Source of the DNA: Mytilus galloprovincialis
Taxonomy: Eukaryota > Mollusca > Bivalvia > Mytilida > Mytilidae
Assembly: GCF_965363235.1 (NCBI RefSeq)
Contig: NC_134850.1
Span: 40,606,602-40,670,601, forward strand
Direction: 5' to 3'
Length of the DNA: 64,000 bases
Positions within the stretch are counted from its first letter, which is position 1, and every line of letters begins with the position of its first letter. Position numbers and translations under genes: made by a program. Below, in pieces: positions 45,089 through 56,510 of the stretch. Under the pieces are notes generated by a model that made no database searches, was not told the origin of the DNA, and was given only the letters and a program-made list of their open reading frames with translations.

Positions 45089-48000
45089 TTAAGATATATC
45101 AAAAATTTTATATTTTGATGATTGAACATATCCAAGCCAAAAGAGGTAAGGAATAATTTCATTTCTGTCTTCTGCACTCATATAATCATATGCTTTTGTG
45201 AAATGGATAATGCTGTGATACCAATCCCCTAAATCTTCTGATTTCTCCATAGCGGCTTTATAGTGATTTGGAGTAACTTCACAGTATAAAAATATTATCT
45301 GAAAATAAAGATGAAAGTCAAATTTTTTTATCTCACATTTGTATTTTAATCTTCAAAAATCGCATTAATTTCTGAATTTAATGTAGTAAACTGTAAATAT
45401 CATCATTTAACCATTTTCGCTAGCCAAGGGTTACAATCCACTCCCGCTCTCTTCACCCTTGGTGGATTGAGCCAGATTTTGTTAACCACAAGAATATCAT
45501 TTCGATTTGTCGCAGTCGTAACTGGCAGCATCCAATCAAAAAGCGTCTTACAGCGAACACGTGTAAATGATAAAATGTAAACAAACATGGCAACCTGCAG
45601 ATTGTGTCACGAGTCTCTACCCCCAAAATATAGAAGAACAATATTCAGTGACACGTTTAAAGCATTTGATCAACTTATCAAAGTTCTGGGATATATTCCT
45701 CGTGTAAACGATGAGATGTCAACTTATATTTGTGGTTTCTGTTTCACTAAATTCATCTTCGCTAGCCAAGGGTTACGTAACCCTTGGCTAGCGAAGATGT
45801 CATTTAACATGTTCAAGGGAAATTACTCCTATTAAGGGTCATCTGACAATTTTGTTCATACCTTACAATAGGTATGTAATGGACAGCAGTATGTTTTATC
45901 AAACCATGGAAGTAATATAACTTCAATGCTCAATCTAACAGGACACATTATTCTGCTGAAATGTCTCGCCTTCCTTACTAACCATTTATGTTATTTTATG
46001 TTAATAGTCCTAAATATAAAGCTTTACTACAACTGTCACATAAACTAAACATGATCCAAAAAAATGCAGTCAAGGTGATATAAACCAAACGTGAAATATA
46101 TGTACACCTTACAATCATTCAATACACTAAATATAGTTGACCTATTGCTTAGTTTCCAAGAAAACCAAACATTGACCAATGAACCATGAAAATGAGGTCA
46201 AGGTCAATTGAACCATGCCAGGCAGTCAATTACAGCTTACAATCCTTCCAAAAAACAAATATAGTTGACCTATTGCTTATAATTGAAGAAAAACAGACCA
46301 AAATAAAACAAGAGGCTCTCAAGAGCCTGAATTGCTCAATTGTTATTTTTTGCTTCAATTTTTCATCAATGATTATTTTTGCTTTTCAAAAAATATTAAT
46401 AAATGGCTTATAAACGCCATTTAAATGTTCTTTGTATCTGTCATATATTCTTTAAAAGCAAATAAATTCATTTTATCCAAATGTTCCATTTTAGTCATAG
46501 TAGCTATGTTTCTTGACGTACAAGGAAATAAAATACAAAATTTATACTAGATTTATTTGAGAAGATTTTTTAAAGTAGAAAACAAACAAATTGTGTAAAA
46601 TTGCAATAAATTTATATGGGGTCAATTGAAAATTTTGCTGTTTACAGTTTATCTTTATCTATTATAATATTAAAGATATTAACCAAAAACTGCAAAATTT
46701 CCTTAAAATTGCCAATTCAGGGGCAGTAACCCCACAACCGGTTGCCTGATGTGTCTGAAAATTTCAAGGCAGATATATTTTTACCTGTTGAACATTTTAA
46801 CCACAGTCCGATTTGCTCTAAATGCTTTAGTTTTTTGAGATTTAAGCCAAAAACTGCATTTGACCCCTATGTTTGATTTTTAGTCATGGCGGCCATGTTT
46901 GTTGATGGATCAAAACTTGGATACAATTCATAAACTAGATACCCTAAGGAACATTCAATTAAAGTTTGAAGGTATTTGGCCTAGTTGTTTCAGAGGAGAA
47001 GATTTTTTAAATAGTTTATGACAACGATGGACGCAGAGTGATGGTATAAGTTCACATAAGGTCCTTCAGGCCCCAGTGAGCTTAAAACTTAACACTGAGC
47101 AATGAACTGTGAAAATGAGGTCCAGGTCAAATAAAACCAGCGGGACTGACAAGTACATCATAAAATATTTCCATGTACCAAATATAGTTGACCTATTGCA
47201 TATAGTATTAGTAAAAAAGACCAAAACTAAAAAAACTTAACTTTGACCACTGAACCATGAAAATGAGGTCAAGGTCAGATAACACCTGCCAGTTTGACAT
47301 GAACACCTTTCAATCATTTCGTACAAAAAATGTAGTTGACCTATTGCTTATAGTTTAACAAAAACAGACCAAAACACAAAAACTTTACAGAGCAATGAAC
47401 CGTGAAAAAGAAACCTGAGTCAAGGTCAATTAAAACAGGCAAGACTGACATGCACATCATAAAATATTTCAAATATAGTTGACCTATTGCATATAGTATT
47501 AGAAAAAAGACCAAATCTCAAAAACTTATATAAACCAAAGAACGATAAAAATGAGGTCAAGGTCAGATGGCACCTGTCAGTTGGACATGATGTCTTACAA
47601 TCCTTCCATACACCGAATATACTAGACCTATTGCTTATAGTATCCGAGATATGGACTTGACCACCAAAACTTAACCTGGTTCACTGATCCATGAAATGAG
47701 GTTGATGTCAAGTGAAAACTGTCTTGACAGGGATGAGGACCTTGCAAGATACGCACATACCAAATATAGTTATCCTATTACTCATAATAAGAGAGCAGTG
47801 AATATTACAAAAAATCTTAACTTTTTTTTCAAGTAGTCACTGAATCATGAAAATGAGGTCAAGGACAATGGACATGTGACAGACAGAAACTTTGTATGAA
47901 ACATAAGGCAACTACAATGTATATGCAAAGTATGAAGTATCTGTGTCTTCCACCTTCTAAAACATAAAGCTTTTAAGAAGTGAGCTAACACTGCTGCAGC

Positions 48001-51000
48001 CGTTACTGCCACCAGATCACTATCCTTATGTCGAGTTTTCTGCGACAAAAGTTGTTGGCTCAACAGAAACAGGTACATCTTGTTCAATTTCACCAATCAA
48101 ATAAATTACCTTTGTTCCACAGCAAAGAATTCCAATAACTCCAGGACAAAAACAAGAATTACGTCTTTCTAATAAGAGCTCTTTTGCAACCTTATTCAAA
48201 AGATCTTCAGATAACGAGTCTATAACTCTGATTTCTTTTCCTGCATCAATATTTTCATATAACTTTTCATTGTGCTTATTTATCTGAAATGAAATTTAAC
48301 TAAAATTACCAATTCAGAAATGCAAAAACAACTAGATTGATTAATTTAATCAATTCTTGAAATCATGTTGTTTCATGCATGCCTTTGTTTGCTATGTAAT
48401 TTTACATAGTATCGAAATATGAGATTTTGTGAACATTCATTCAGTTTTCAATGTTTTAGTTCCTATACATTTTCAGAATGATTGTGTGCGATCATGATAT
48501 TCTGTATATCTAAAGGAAGCAATAAGAAGAAGCTATAACATGGTTTATTTATCAGTAGAAAGATGATTACAAGGAATAATTGCAGAGAGGCAAACTTTGT
48601 TACATTAGAAAACCTTACATAATATTTTCCAATGAAGATAATGATAAAAGCACTGTCTTTTTGAAGATTTCTAGGAAATGATATATGAATGAATCTTAAA
48701 CTTTTTTGAACAAGACAAAATGTAAAGAAACTGCCAGTTACAGGGGTTTGATACTGTATTAACTAGTGATATCATTGGTTTTTGTTAACTTGTTATTGTG
48801 TTTTTATTGTCAGTAATACCTATATCATTCAGTTAAGTGAATTTATTGTACCTTTTCACTGTGCCATTTATTATCCCATTTATCTAGATAAAATGGAGAA
48901 AGGGTTAAGAGGTCAATTTCATTTAACCCTGCCACATGTTTATGTGTATTTTCTAAATCATCTTTTTAAGGTGTTTGCTTACCCCATTAACATAAACATT
49001 GAGAAAAGATTTCGTTGACTGGGGTCTTTCATACTTGATATCTGCACCATATGCAAACATCTCACCATTTATTTCAGTACTATTTTCACAGCAATCACCT
49101 GGTCTAAAGAAAAGTCATAACAGAATAACTACTACATACTGTAAATTATTGCGTGCATTTATTATTGTGATTTTGTTATTTCAGACTAAAATGGGAATTT
49201 AATTTTTGCAATATAAATGAGAAAAATTCTATCTAATAGCTCATATAAAAAATTTTAATATGCAAGTTTAAATTATTGTGATTATAACCCTATTGCATTT
49301 TTATACGACCACAAAAAATATTTTGGGATTGTATAATGGTATGATGTCGTCTGTGTCGTTGTCTTAGTCTTCTGCGTCGTCATCATCGTCTGCGTCGTCC
49401 GAAGACACATTTGGTGTCCAGACAATAACTTTAGTTTAAGTGAATAGATCTCTATGAAATTTAATGAGAAGGTTCAATACCACAGAAGGAAGGTTGGGAT
49501 TGATTTCGGGGATGATGGTCCCAACCGTTTGGAATTAGGGGCTAAAAACAAGCATTTTTCTACTTTCAAGATATTAACTTGTGTATAAGTATACCACAAG
49601 TAGAAGGTTTGGACTCAATATGGGGGTTATGGTGCCAACATTTTAAGTATTAAGGGCCAAAAACAAGCATTTTTATAGTTTCTGGACAATAACTTGCGTG
49701 TTAGTGTATTATCTTTCTTACATTGTACCACAAGGTTCCATATCTCAAAAGGAAGGCTGAGATTGAGTTTGGGGGTAATTGCCCAATTCATGCGGGAATG
49801 AAGGGCTAAAAAAGGGCCCAAAACAAGCATTTTTCTAGTTTCCAGACAATAACTCGTGTTAAAGGATATGGATCTCTCTGAAATCATACTACAAGGTTCC
49901 ATACTACAAAAGAAAGACTGGGTTTGAGTGTGGGGGTAATTGATCCAAGGGGGGTTCAAAAAGTTTAGGGGTTCCAGTTTTTTAAGGGGTTCAAATTCTT
50001 TTTTCAAAATTTTTCCAATTTCAATTTTTTTAAATTTTCAAGAAGAATCTTTAATTGCACAATATTGTGCAATAGATTTGTAAGATCTTGACATTAATTT
50101 TGTGTCAGAAACCTATGCTATATCAAAAATTTTATCACAATCCAAAATCAGACAGAATCAAGCTTGAATATTGTGTCCAAATTAATCACAACTGTTCAGG
50201 ATTCAACCTCTGTGGTCGTATCAGGCTGTGCTCAGCATAGCATTTTATAAGCAAATAAAAAAAACATTGCAATAATTTCTGAATTGACAGTACTTATTCA
50301 TACCCTTTTTTCCATATACTGAGTGCTAATAGAAACAGCATATTCTATAGCATTTGGAAATCTTCAAATTTCACTTTAGAATGTATAAAAGCATTTATTG
50401 AAAATTAGTAAACTCTGGTTTGTAGTACATTGTATATTATAAAGTTATCATTGTATCAATATAAAGCTACTTTCATAAAAAAATATGGAAATGTGATATG
50501 ATTGCCAATCAGAACTATCCAGCAAAGAACAAAGGAAACAGATGTAAAGGTATATTTAGGTTTAAAAAGGAGCAAACACACTTTCTTGTCAGCTACATGT
50601 ATGTTGTTGTCTCGTGAATCTTGGGCATTTATAACTCTTTTCTTGTTTTGTATTTTTAATCATTTGCATTAAAAACACTTACATTGGTTCCATCAGGAAA
50701 ATTTCGGTAAACTTCATGAAAAGTAACTGATAATCCCTCTCCTTCACTTCATAGTTATGACAGAGAGTATATAAAAATCTTTTTAGGTCACGAGAATGGA
50801 AACGTTTCAAATTTAAGAACCATTTGTAAAATGTCCTGAAAAATAAATAAAGTCTAGATATTTTTTTTATATATGATAATTATAAGTTGTACCTGAAGTC
50901 CATTACTAGTTTAGTACCGGGTAATTGACTTTTGGTTGTACTTTATAATAAGATTGATCTTTCATTTAAGATTTCATGATTTCTTTATACATATATATAT

Positions 51001-52940
51001 ATCATTTTGAAAACTTATACTAAAACTGGAGGTTCTAGACTCTAAAAAGCGTGTAAAACTCACCTGATCGGATTGATCTCAATGATTTTACTATAATCAG
51101 GGATAGGAGGGGAGCACAATCAAGCAAGATAGGCATGCATATTGTTATGTCCTTCTCATGAAATTTTTGTTTTAATATAAACTTTGACCTTTTGATTTGT
51201 AAGATTGGAATATTTAGGGATAAGTCTTTAAAAAAGACAATATGATAGTTAAGGTGAAGGTTGGCGCCAGATAAACTTTTGAACCTGCTGCATTTGTTTG
51301 CAGCTGTCCTAAGTCAGGAACCTGATGTTCAGTGGTTGTCCTTTTTTTTATGTGGTTCAAAAGTGTTTCTAGATTCTTGTTTTTTATATAGATAGGAATG
51401 TTGGTTTTCCTGTTTGAAAGGTTTTACACGTCATTTTTTGGGCCCTTTATAGCATGCTGTCTGGTGTGAGCCAAAGCTCTGCGTTGAAGGTTGTTTTTTT
51501 TTTTTACCTGTAATGGTTTATTTTTACAAATTGGGACTTGGATTGAGAGTTGTCTCATTGGCACTTTATAATAAGCCACATCTTCTTATATCTATAATAT
51601 GATATTTTCAAATGTCTACCTTAAATTTGAAATTATGCTTTTAATATATTCATCATGTTTAATTAACTTTTTTCAACCAAAAATAAATTCCACTATCCTA
51701 TCATCAGAGACCATAAACTTCATCATAATGTATCCTCTACAATTTTGAAACAAAATAGATCTATTAAACTGCTATCCCAAGACAAAACTTTGATTTCTCA
51801 GTTGATCTTTTATTTGATGTCATTTTTATTTGATGTACTATAATCATGATAATTGATAGGAGAGACATAAGGAATTTTTATAAATGACCTTCACTTGAGC
51901 TAATTCCTTTCTATACTTTCAGAAATTGACAAAAATAATATAAGCACATATAGATGAAAGAAAATGGACCTAAAAATCCTACTTTTAAGGAATAAAATCC
52001 TTACAACTCTAAAAAAATGACAAAACTGACACAATTAAAGACTTATGGGTATTCAAAATAAATTCTTAGTGTCTAATGTCTATTTTATTTTGCCTGGTTA
52101 CAGACTGTTACTTGCACATGAAAGCCTATGCTACTTTAATAATTATAATATATAATTTTTTTTTAAGGTACGGTAACTTATAAACATTAGAATGGTACCA
52201 GCTGAACTAATTTCCAAGAAAACCTAAATAAAAAGTTCTAACAAAATGGAATAAGGCCATAAAAAAGAATAGGTGTGTTTGCCCTAGCCCTACCTACCCA
52301 GAAAATAGCTGCCTACTCAAAATCTTTTATTGTCCTGATGTGAAACATTTTTTTTTTATTCAGATAGGCATGAAGACTAATATTTTTAAGTGTGGTCTAA
52401 TGAAGCAGGTTTTGAGTACACTAAGGATCATATTTTTTTCTAATTTTTCTGATTAAATTACCCTGTATTGTCAGGTCTATCAATGATGAGTTCAGACAAT
52501 TTCTTAATTTCTTCGTTGATATCCAAGTTAAGCTGACAATTGCTATCCTCTACTAATTTAATATCCTCCTCTGTTCTATTGTTAGCCTCAAATATGCCAA
52601 TGTTTTTGAAGGACAATTTAAAATAATCTTTTGTTAATCTTATCAACAATTGTGTAACTTCAGGCATGTCTTTGATTTTATCATTACATCTGTTTTCCAC
52701 TAAAGAAAATAATTCTTCTAGAGAAAGATTTTTGGTATCATAATTAATTCCCAATCTTGTAAAGTCTAATCCTTTCCACAGTGAAAAGGTTCCAGAGTTT
52801 TGTGAGGTAGATTTGTTCATCCATGATTGAACTTTGAAATAGTTTTTTCTTGACGGGCTAGAGTCTAAAGCTGATGAAGATCCTCTTTGTCTTTTAACTG
52901 TTCTCCTTTCAGTAGATCTAGACCTTCGTCTTCTCTCCAT
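45089..52940 (-). CDS. Unrecognised 378-aa protein, five coding exons
   Basis: Coding exons on the minus strand: 52940-52462, 50835-50683, 49103-48983, 48283-48110 and 45298-45089 (TAA). All have GT-AG borders, and the phases (2, 2, 0, 0) join without a break, which is strong evidence for a real gene. An acceptor-like TTTCAG ends at 52960, 20 bases before the ATG, so a 5' UTR exon is likely upstream. The N terminus is basic and Arg/Ser-rich (MERRRRSRSTERRTVKRQRG), suggesting nuclear or nucleic-acid contact. The rest is mixed alpha-helical in look, with Cys pairs (GDCCEN, FCPGVIGILCCGTK) and aromatic-rich helices near the C terminus (DWYHSIIHF, IIPYLFWLGYVQ). I see no signal peptide or convincing transmembrane span and recognise no family. 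Intron 4 (2.8 kb) holds 147-bp arrays and the ZAD-like exon on the other strand. Confidence 0.75.
45416..45799. mobile_element. Segment bounded by inverted TTCGCTAGCCAAGGGTTAC, with a 46-bp palindrome
   Basis: The 19-base sequence TTCGCTAGCCAAGGGTTAC occurs at 45416-45434 and again at 45758-45776, where it is immediately followed by its own complement, forming a perfect palindrome at 45754-45799 (two arms of 23). The outer left copy and the right arm are therefore a terminal inverted pair enclosing about 380 bp, including the ZAD-like exon and about 150 bases of its upstream region. Confidence 0.6.
45587..45835 (+). pseudogene. Orphan ZAD-like zinc-binding first exon
   Basis: An ATG in good context (ACAAACATGGC) opens MATCRLCHESLPPKYRRTIF and continues to DEMSTYICGFCFTKF. 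That is C-x2-C (Cys4, Cys7) and C-x2-C (Cys49, Cys52), with an IF and a spaced leucine-rich helix between, as in ZAD domains at the N terminus of C2H2 zinc-finger proteins. After Phe56 the frame runs into a 46-bp palindrome (45754-45799), then 20 unrelated codons. I found no downstream zinc-finger exon on the plus strand. It lies inside an intron of the minus-strand 378-aa gene. It could be a displaced or captured exon; a live short gene is the alternative. Confidence 0.45.
46000..48062 (+). repeat. 147-bp tandem array, interrupted by a nested element
   Basis: The anchor G(A)AAATGAGG lies at about 47111, 47259, 47404, 47545, 47693 and 47849 (spacings 148, 145, 141, 148 and 156), and more units occur before 46308. 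The array closes near 48062 with GATCACTATCCTTATG and GCGACAAAAGTTG, as the array at 1790-2450 does (GATCACTATCCCTATA). In intron 4 of the 378-aa gene. Confidence 0.75.
46308..47082 (+). mobile_element. Family A element, copy 2, nested in the 147-bp array
   Basis: It starts AGAGGCTCTCAAGAGCCTG, has one diverged 500-bp unit (AGAGGAGAAGATTTTTTAAA, AAAACTGCATTTGACCCC, GGCGGCCATG) and ends CAGGCCCCAGTGAGCTT. The flanking array unit is cut between ACCAAAATAAAA and AAAACTTAACACTG, so this element jumped into a pre-existing array. Confidence 0.65.
49299..50222 (+). mobile_element. Family D tandem-core element with TACGACCACA ends
   Basis: It starts TTATACGACCACA and ends TGTGGTCGTAT (11-bp inverted ends). 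A GTCGTCTGCG-type microsatellite (49345-49400) is followed by three core units of about 180 bp with CAAGCATTTTT and ACAATAACT anchors. It lies in an intron of the 378-aa gene, 200 bases from an exon. Confidence 0.7.
51270..51595 (-). repeat. AGATGTGG repeat, inverted longer copy
   Basis: On the plus strand it ends GAGAGTTGTCTCATTGGC and CCACATCTTCTTA, the inverse of the family start. It includes GTCCTAAGTCAGGAACCTG and GCATGCTGTCTGGTGTGAGC. In intron 1 of the 378-aa gene. A weak plus-strand relic is at 50485-50560. Confidence 0.7.
52265..52400. mobile_element. Inverted partial copy of the AAACCCTAC MITE-like element
   Basis: It shares TAGCTGCCTACTCAAAA, TTGTCCTGAT and CAGATAGGCATGAAGACT in inverse orientation with 17341-17529. 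Confidence 0.55.
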
Positions 52941-52999
52941 TTGATGCTAGTATATCTATCTGAAATTAAATATTAAATCAATTTTAGTTTTAATAAATA

Positions 53000-53100
53000 C
53001 AGGGGCGGATCCGGTCATTTTCCAAATAGAGGTTTCCAACTAAGGATAAAAGGGGGGATGTTTCAACCATATGTCCGCTTTCTAAAGCAATGATCATAAA
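53000..53100 (+). mobile_element. GGCGGATCC short element, 5' part
   Basis: It starts CAGGGGCGGATCCGGTC and is cut off at about 53100 by the next repeat. Confidence 0.55.
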
Positions 53101-53600
53101 CAAGAATGTGTCAAAGAGACAACAACCCGACCATAGAACAGACAACAACAGAAGGTCACCAACAGGTCTTCAATGCAGTGAGAAATTCCCTCATCCGGAG
53201 GCGTCCTTCAGCTGTCCCCTTAACAAATATATATTCTAGTTCAGTGGTAATGAATGCCATACTAAACTCAAAGTTGTACACAAGAAACTAAAATTAAAAA
53301 TAATACAAGACTAACAGAGCCTAGAGGCTCCTGACTTGGGACAGGCGCAAAAATGCAACGGGGTTCAACATGTTCATGAGATCTCAACCCTCCCCTATAC
53401 CTCTACCCAATGTAGAAAAGTAAATGCATAACAATACGCACATTAAAATTCAGTTCAAGAGGAGTCAAAGTCTGATGTCAGAAGATGTAACCAAAGAAAA
53501 TAAACAAAATGACAATAATACAAAAATAACAACAGACTACTAGCAGTTAACTGACATTCCAGCTCCAGACTTCAATTAAACTGATTGAAAGATTATGACT
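53101..53600 (+). repeat. GAGACAACAACCCGACC repeat, copy
   Basis: AAGAATGTGTCAAAGAGAC, ACAACAACCCGACC, GGAGGCGTCCTTCAGCTGTC, GAGGCTCCTGACTTGGGAC and AGCTCCAGACTTCAATTAAA occur in the same order as at 20290. Confidence 0.75.
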
Positions 53601-53649
53601 TTACTGAAAGTCCATTTATAATCAATATACAGAAAAACAGGAAATATAA

Positions 53650-53838
53650 ATTTACAAAATTTCTGTCTAGATACAGGTCATGCATGTACTAGCTTTTAAT
53701 CATAAACAAGCTGTGTCCAAGTTTGGTACAAATCTAGGATATCTTAAGAAAGTTATCAAATCACAGAGTGAATGTTATGTTAACTAGCAGAAAAACTAAG
53801 TCCATTCTTAAGTAAAATACGGATAAACAGGATTTTTG
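53650..53838 (-). mobile_element. Family F piece, inverted
   Basis: CATAAACAAGCTGTGTCC, TTTGGTACAAATCTAGG and CACAGAGTGAATG are the inverse of the core at 32710. Confidence 0.5.
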
Positions 53839-54952
53839 ACTCGCCTTGACTGAGTCAAAAAGCGAGACATAGGTATGCTGTTTCCGGCGCCGTCGACAGC
53901 AGCGTCAACAATAAATTAGTTTGTGATTAGGTCTAGTTTATGGTGAACCACAAGTGGTATGTCAATCATATTTGGTATGCAGTTGTATAAGCATTGGCAC
54001 ATCTCATTTCCATGGAGATTATTTGGCCCTGTCCCTTCAGTCATGGTCTATTGACTTTGAAACTTTTGCTTATTTTACAAGTATTAGTTTGTGATTAGGT
54101 CAGTTTATGGGAAACCACAAGTGGTAGGTCAATGATATTTGGTTTGCAGTTGTGTAAGCATCGGCATATCTCATTTCCATGGAGATAATTTAGCTCCGAC
54201 CCCTTAGTCATGGTCTATTGACTTATTTTACATGTACATGTATTAGTTTGTGATTAGGTCATTTTATGGGGAACCACAAGTGGTAGGGCAATGATATTTG
54301 GTATGTAGGTGTAAGCATCGGCATACCTCATTTCCAGGGAGATAATTTGGCTCCGCAGCCTCCGCCCCCTTAGTCATGGTCTATTATGTATCATGTATTA
54401 GTTTGTGATTAGGTCAATTCAAGGGGAACCACAAGTGGTAAGCCAATGTGAATTAGTATTCAGTTGTATAAGTATTGGCACATCTCATTTCCATGGAGAA
54501 TACTTGGCCTCACCCCTCAGTCACAGTCTAATGACTTTGAAACTTATCTTAGTTTACATGTATTAGTTTGTGATTAGATCAGTTTAAGATAAACTGCTAA
54601 TGTTAAGTTAATGATATTTGATATTCAAATTTATTGGCATTTGCAAGCATCGTTTCCATGGAGATTATATAGCCCCACCCCCTCTTATTGACTTTGAAAC
54701 TTTTCTATAGTTTACTAGTTAATTTTTGTATTTAGATTTGGGAATGACTTATAATAAGTCAATGGTCATGATGATATTTGGTATGCAGTTGTATAAGCAT
54801 TGGCACATCTCATTTACATGGAGATTTTTTAGCCATGTAACTCAGCATGGTTCATTGACTTTGAATATTTTCATAACTTGTGTAAGATGTTAAAGTATTG
54901 CTATTTTAATTTCAACATTTGCATAATCAAAATTACAAAAAGGCGAGACATA
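53839..54952 (+). mobile_element. Family C tandem-core element (CTCGCCTT ends), six to seven units
   Basis: It starts ACTCGCCTTGACTGAGTC, then AAAGCGAGACATAGG and a GCGCCGTCGACAGCAGCG microsatellite. Units of about 160 bp begin TTAGTTTGTGATTAGGTC (near 53917, 54084, 54244, 54405, 54563) with CATTTCCATGGAGA anchors. It ends AAAAGGCGAGACATAT, so CTCGCCTT and AAGGCGAG are the inverted ends. Non-coding. Confidence 0.7.
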
Positions 54953-55135
54953 TATCTGTGATTATTTTTACAAAATTTAATTCTGGATACTATGATCATA
55001 AATAAGCTTCTGTACAAATTTGGTAGAAATCCAGGATAGTTTTTGAAAGTTTTCAAAATTTCAAAAACTTTAACCACAGAGTGAATATTTGCCGCTGCCA
55101 CCTTCAGAATGTAGGATCGCTATGTCTGGCTTTTG
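54953..55135 (-). mobile_element. Family F piece directly abutting family C
   Basis: CATAAATAAGCTTCTGTAC, TTTGGTAGAAATCCAGG, CACAGAGTGAATATT and GTAGGATCGCTATGTCTGG are the inverse of the element at 32640, joined to the end of the family C element without a gap. The two families share the GCGAGACATA end motif. Confidence 0.5.
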
Positions 55136-55768
55136 CGACAAAAGTCTGAATCTGGCTCTACAAAAAGGAGAGTTCAAAGTTCCAACCCCTGATAACATCA
55201 TCCTTAGATTTACCACTGAAATAATCTGGGTTGTTTTAAAGAAACACTTAGTACAAGTTATATGTTACTTGTTAAGCAGACAAGGTATCAATCCATATAT
55301 ATTATTGTAAATAGACATATCATTGACTATTCTGTTTTACATGTCTAATTTAACCAATCAGGGGAAGTAACTCCTGTTTTTTTAAAATCAAAGTAATTAA
55401 GTCACTAAGCACTACATTTTGGTATGAATCAAGAGTACTGGGTCATGTGGGTAGACTAGTATGTACCAACCAATATCATGATAGATAATTTTATAGCCCA
55501 ACAATTGATTGAGGTACTATTATGTCAAATGTTTCAAAAAATAAAGAGTATCCATTATATAACAATACTAATTTAAGCACATTCATTTTCCATCATTTTC
55601 CATCATGCATTTATCATGATTACGACATGCATTTGTGCTTATGAAAAAACTACAACTTTATATCAAATAGCCAAAAATCTAAAATCTGTGCATTAATGTC
55701 CAGGAAAAAAAAGTTCATTTAACATATTGAAAATTCAAATGAAACATACACACCCCTTTTTTTGGACG
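55136..55768. other. Intergenic, nothing recognised
   Basis: AT-rich sequence upstream of the 378-aa gene and downstream of repeats; no gene-like feature found. Confidence 0.35.
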
Positions 55769-55860
55769 ATCATGCATTATAATGGAGACTTATGGCTGGA
55801 GACCCCCTTTTCTCCTGGGTTGGAAACTCCCTCTTTAAAATGACTAGATCTGCCCCCTGA
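55769..55860 (-). mobile_element. GGCGGATCC short element, inverted degraded copy
   Basis: CCTGGGTTGGAAACTCCC and TGACTAGATCTGCCCCCTG are the inverse of the 28507 element start, with a few changes. Confidence 0.45.
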
Positions 55861-56099
55861 ATTAGTTCCTGTAAAAATAATTTGAAAAACTGAATTTCTG
55901 ACAATAACCGGTCTTCAACTTCAACCATTATCTTTAAAAGGAGACAATACCTTGAGACCCATTTTATTTAATCATTGTTAATATATGAGGATCATCCCCA
56001 CCCTGGAAAAGTTTGCACATGTGTACAGAATAGATTAAAGTTAATGTGTACAGTTTTACCTTGTATGGCATAATTTCTTAAGAAGTGTGTCGCATAAAT

Positions 56100-56335
56100 T
56101 CATTTCCATTCATTGCAAATACAAATACAAATATTTTATTGGCACAAAGAAAATTACAATAATAGGCAAAGGCCCATATTTCAGTACATTATAACAATGA
56201 ATACAGCATAATTAAATATGTTAATTAAGAAGCTAAAATATCTTTTCTATATACCAGACAATAATGTATATAAGAACTTGTCACTTTCAGGACTTTTAAA
56301 GAATTGCTATTAACATTATTAATGCAACATTTCAT
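56100..56335 (-). mobile_element. Probable LINE 3' end
   Basis: On the minus strand it ends GTGCCAATAAAATATTTG followed by TATTTGTATTTG: a polyadenylation signal followed by a short TTTGTA-type repeat tail, as CR1-like LINEs have. The coding part is not recognisable. Confidence 0.4.
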
Positions 56336-56510
56336 ATTTACAGGGTTCTCACTAGAAATTTTTCATGGCAAGTCCTCGGACTCATCACTTTTAGAAATGG
56401 TGAGTCCCAATAGATTTTGATGAGTCCAGGATGCATGTAATTTTTTGTGTGTTAATATAATAAAATAAAAATAAAACGATGGTGTTGGATTGGTACTTTT
56501 TATTATACAT

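Noticed and set aside
45403-45641. Minus-strand open frames opposite the ZAD-like exon
   Set aside because: They begin at the antisense of the exon's start region, have no family resemblance and end in the terminal repeat.
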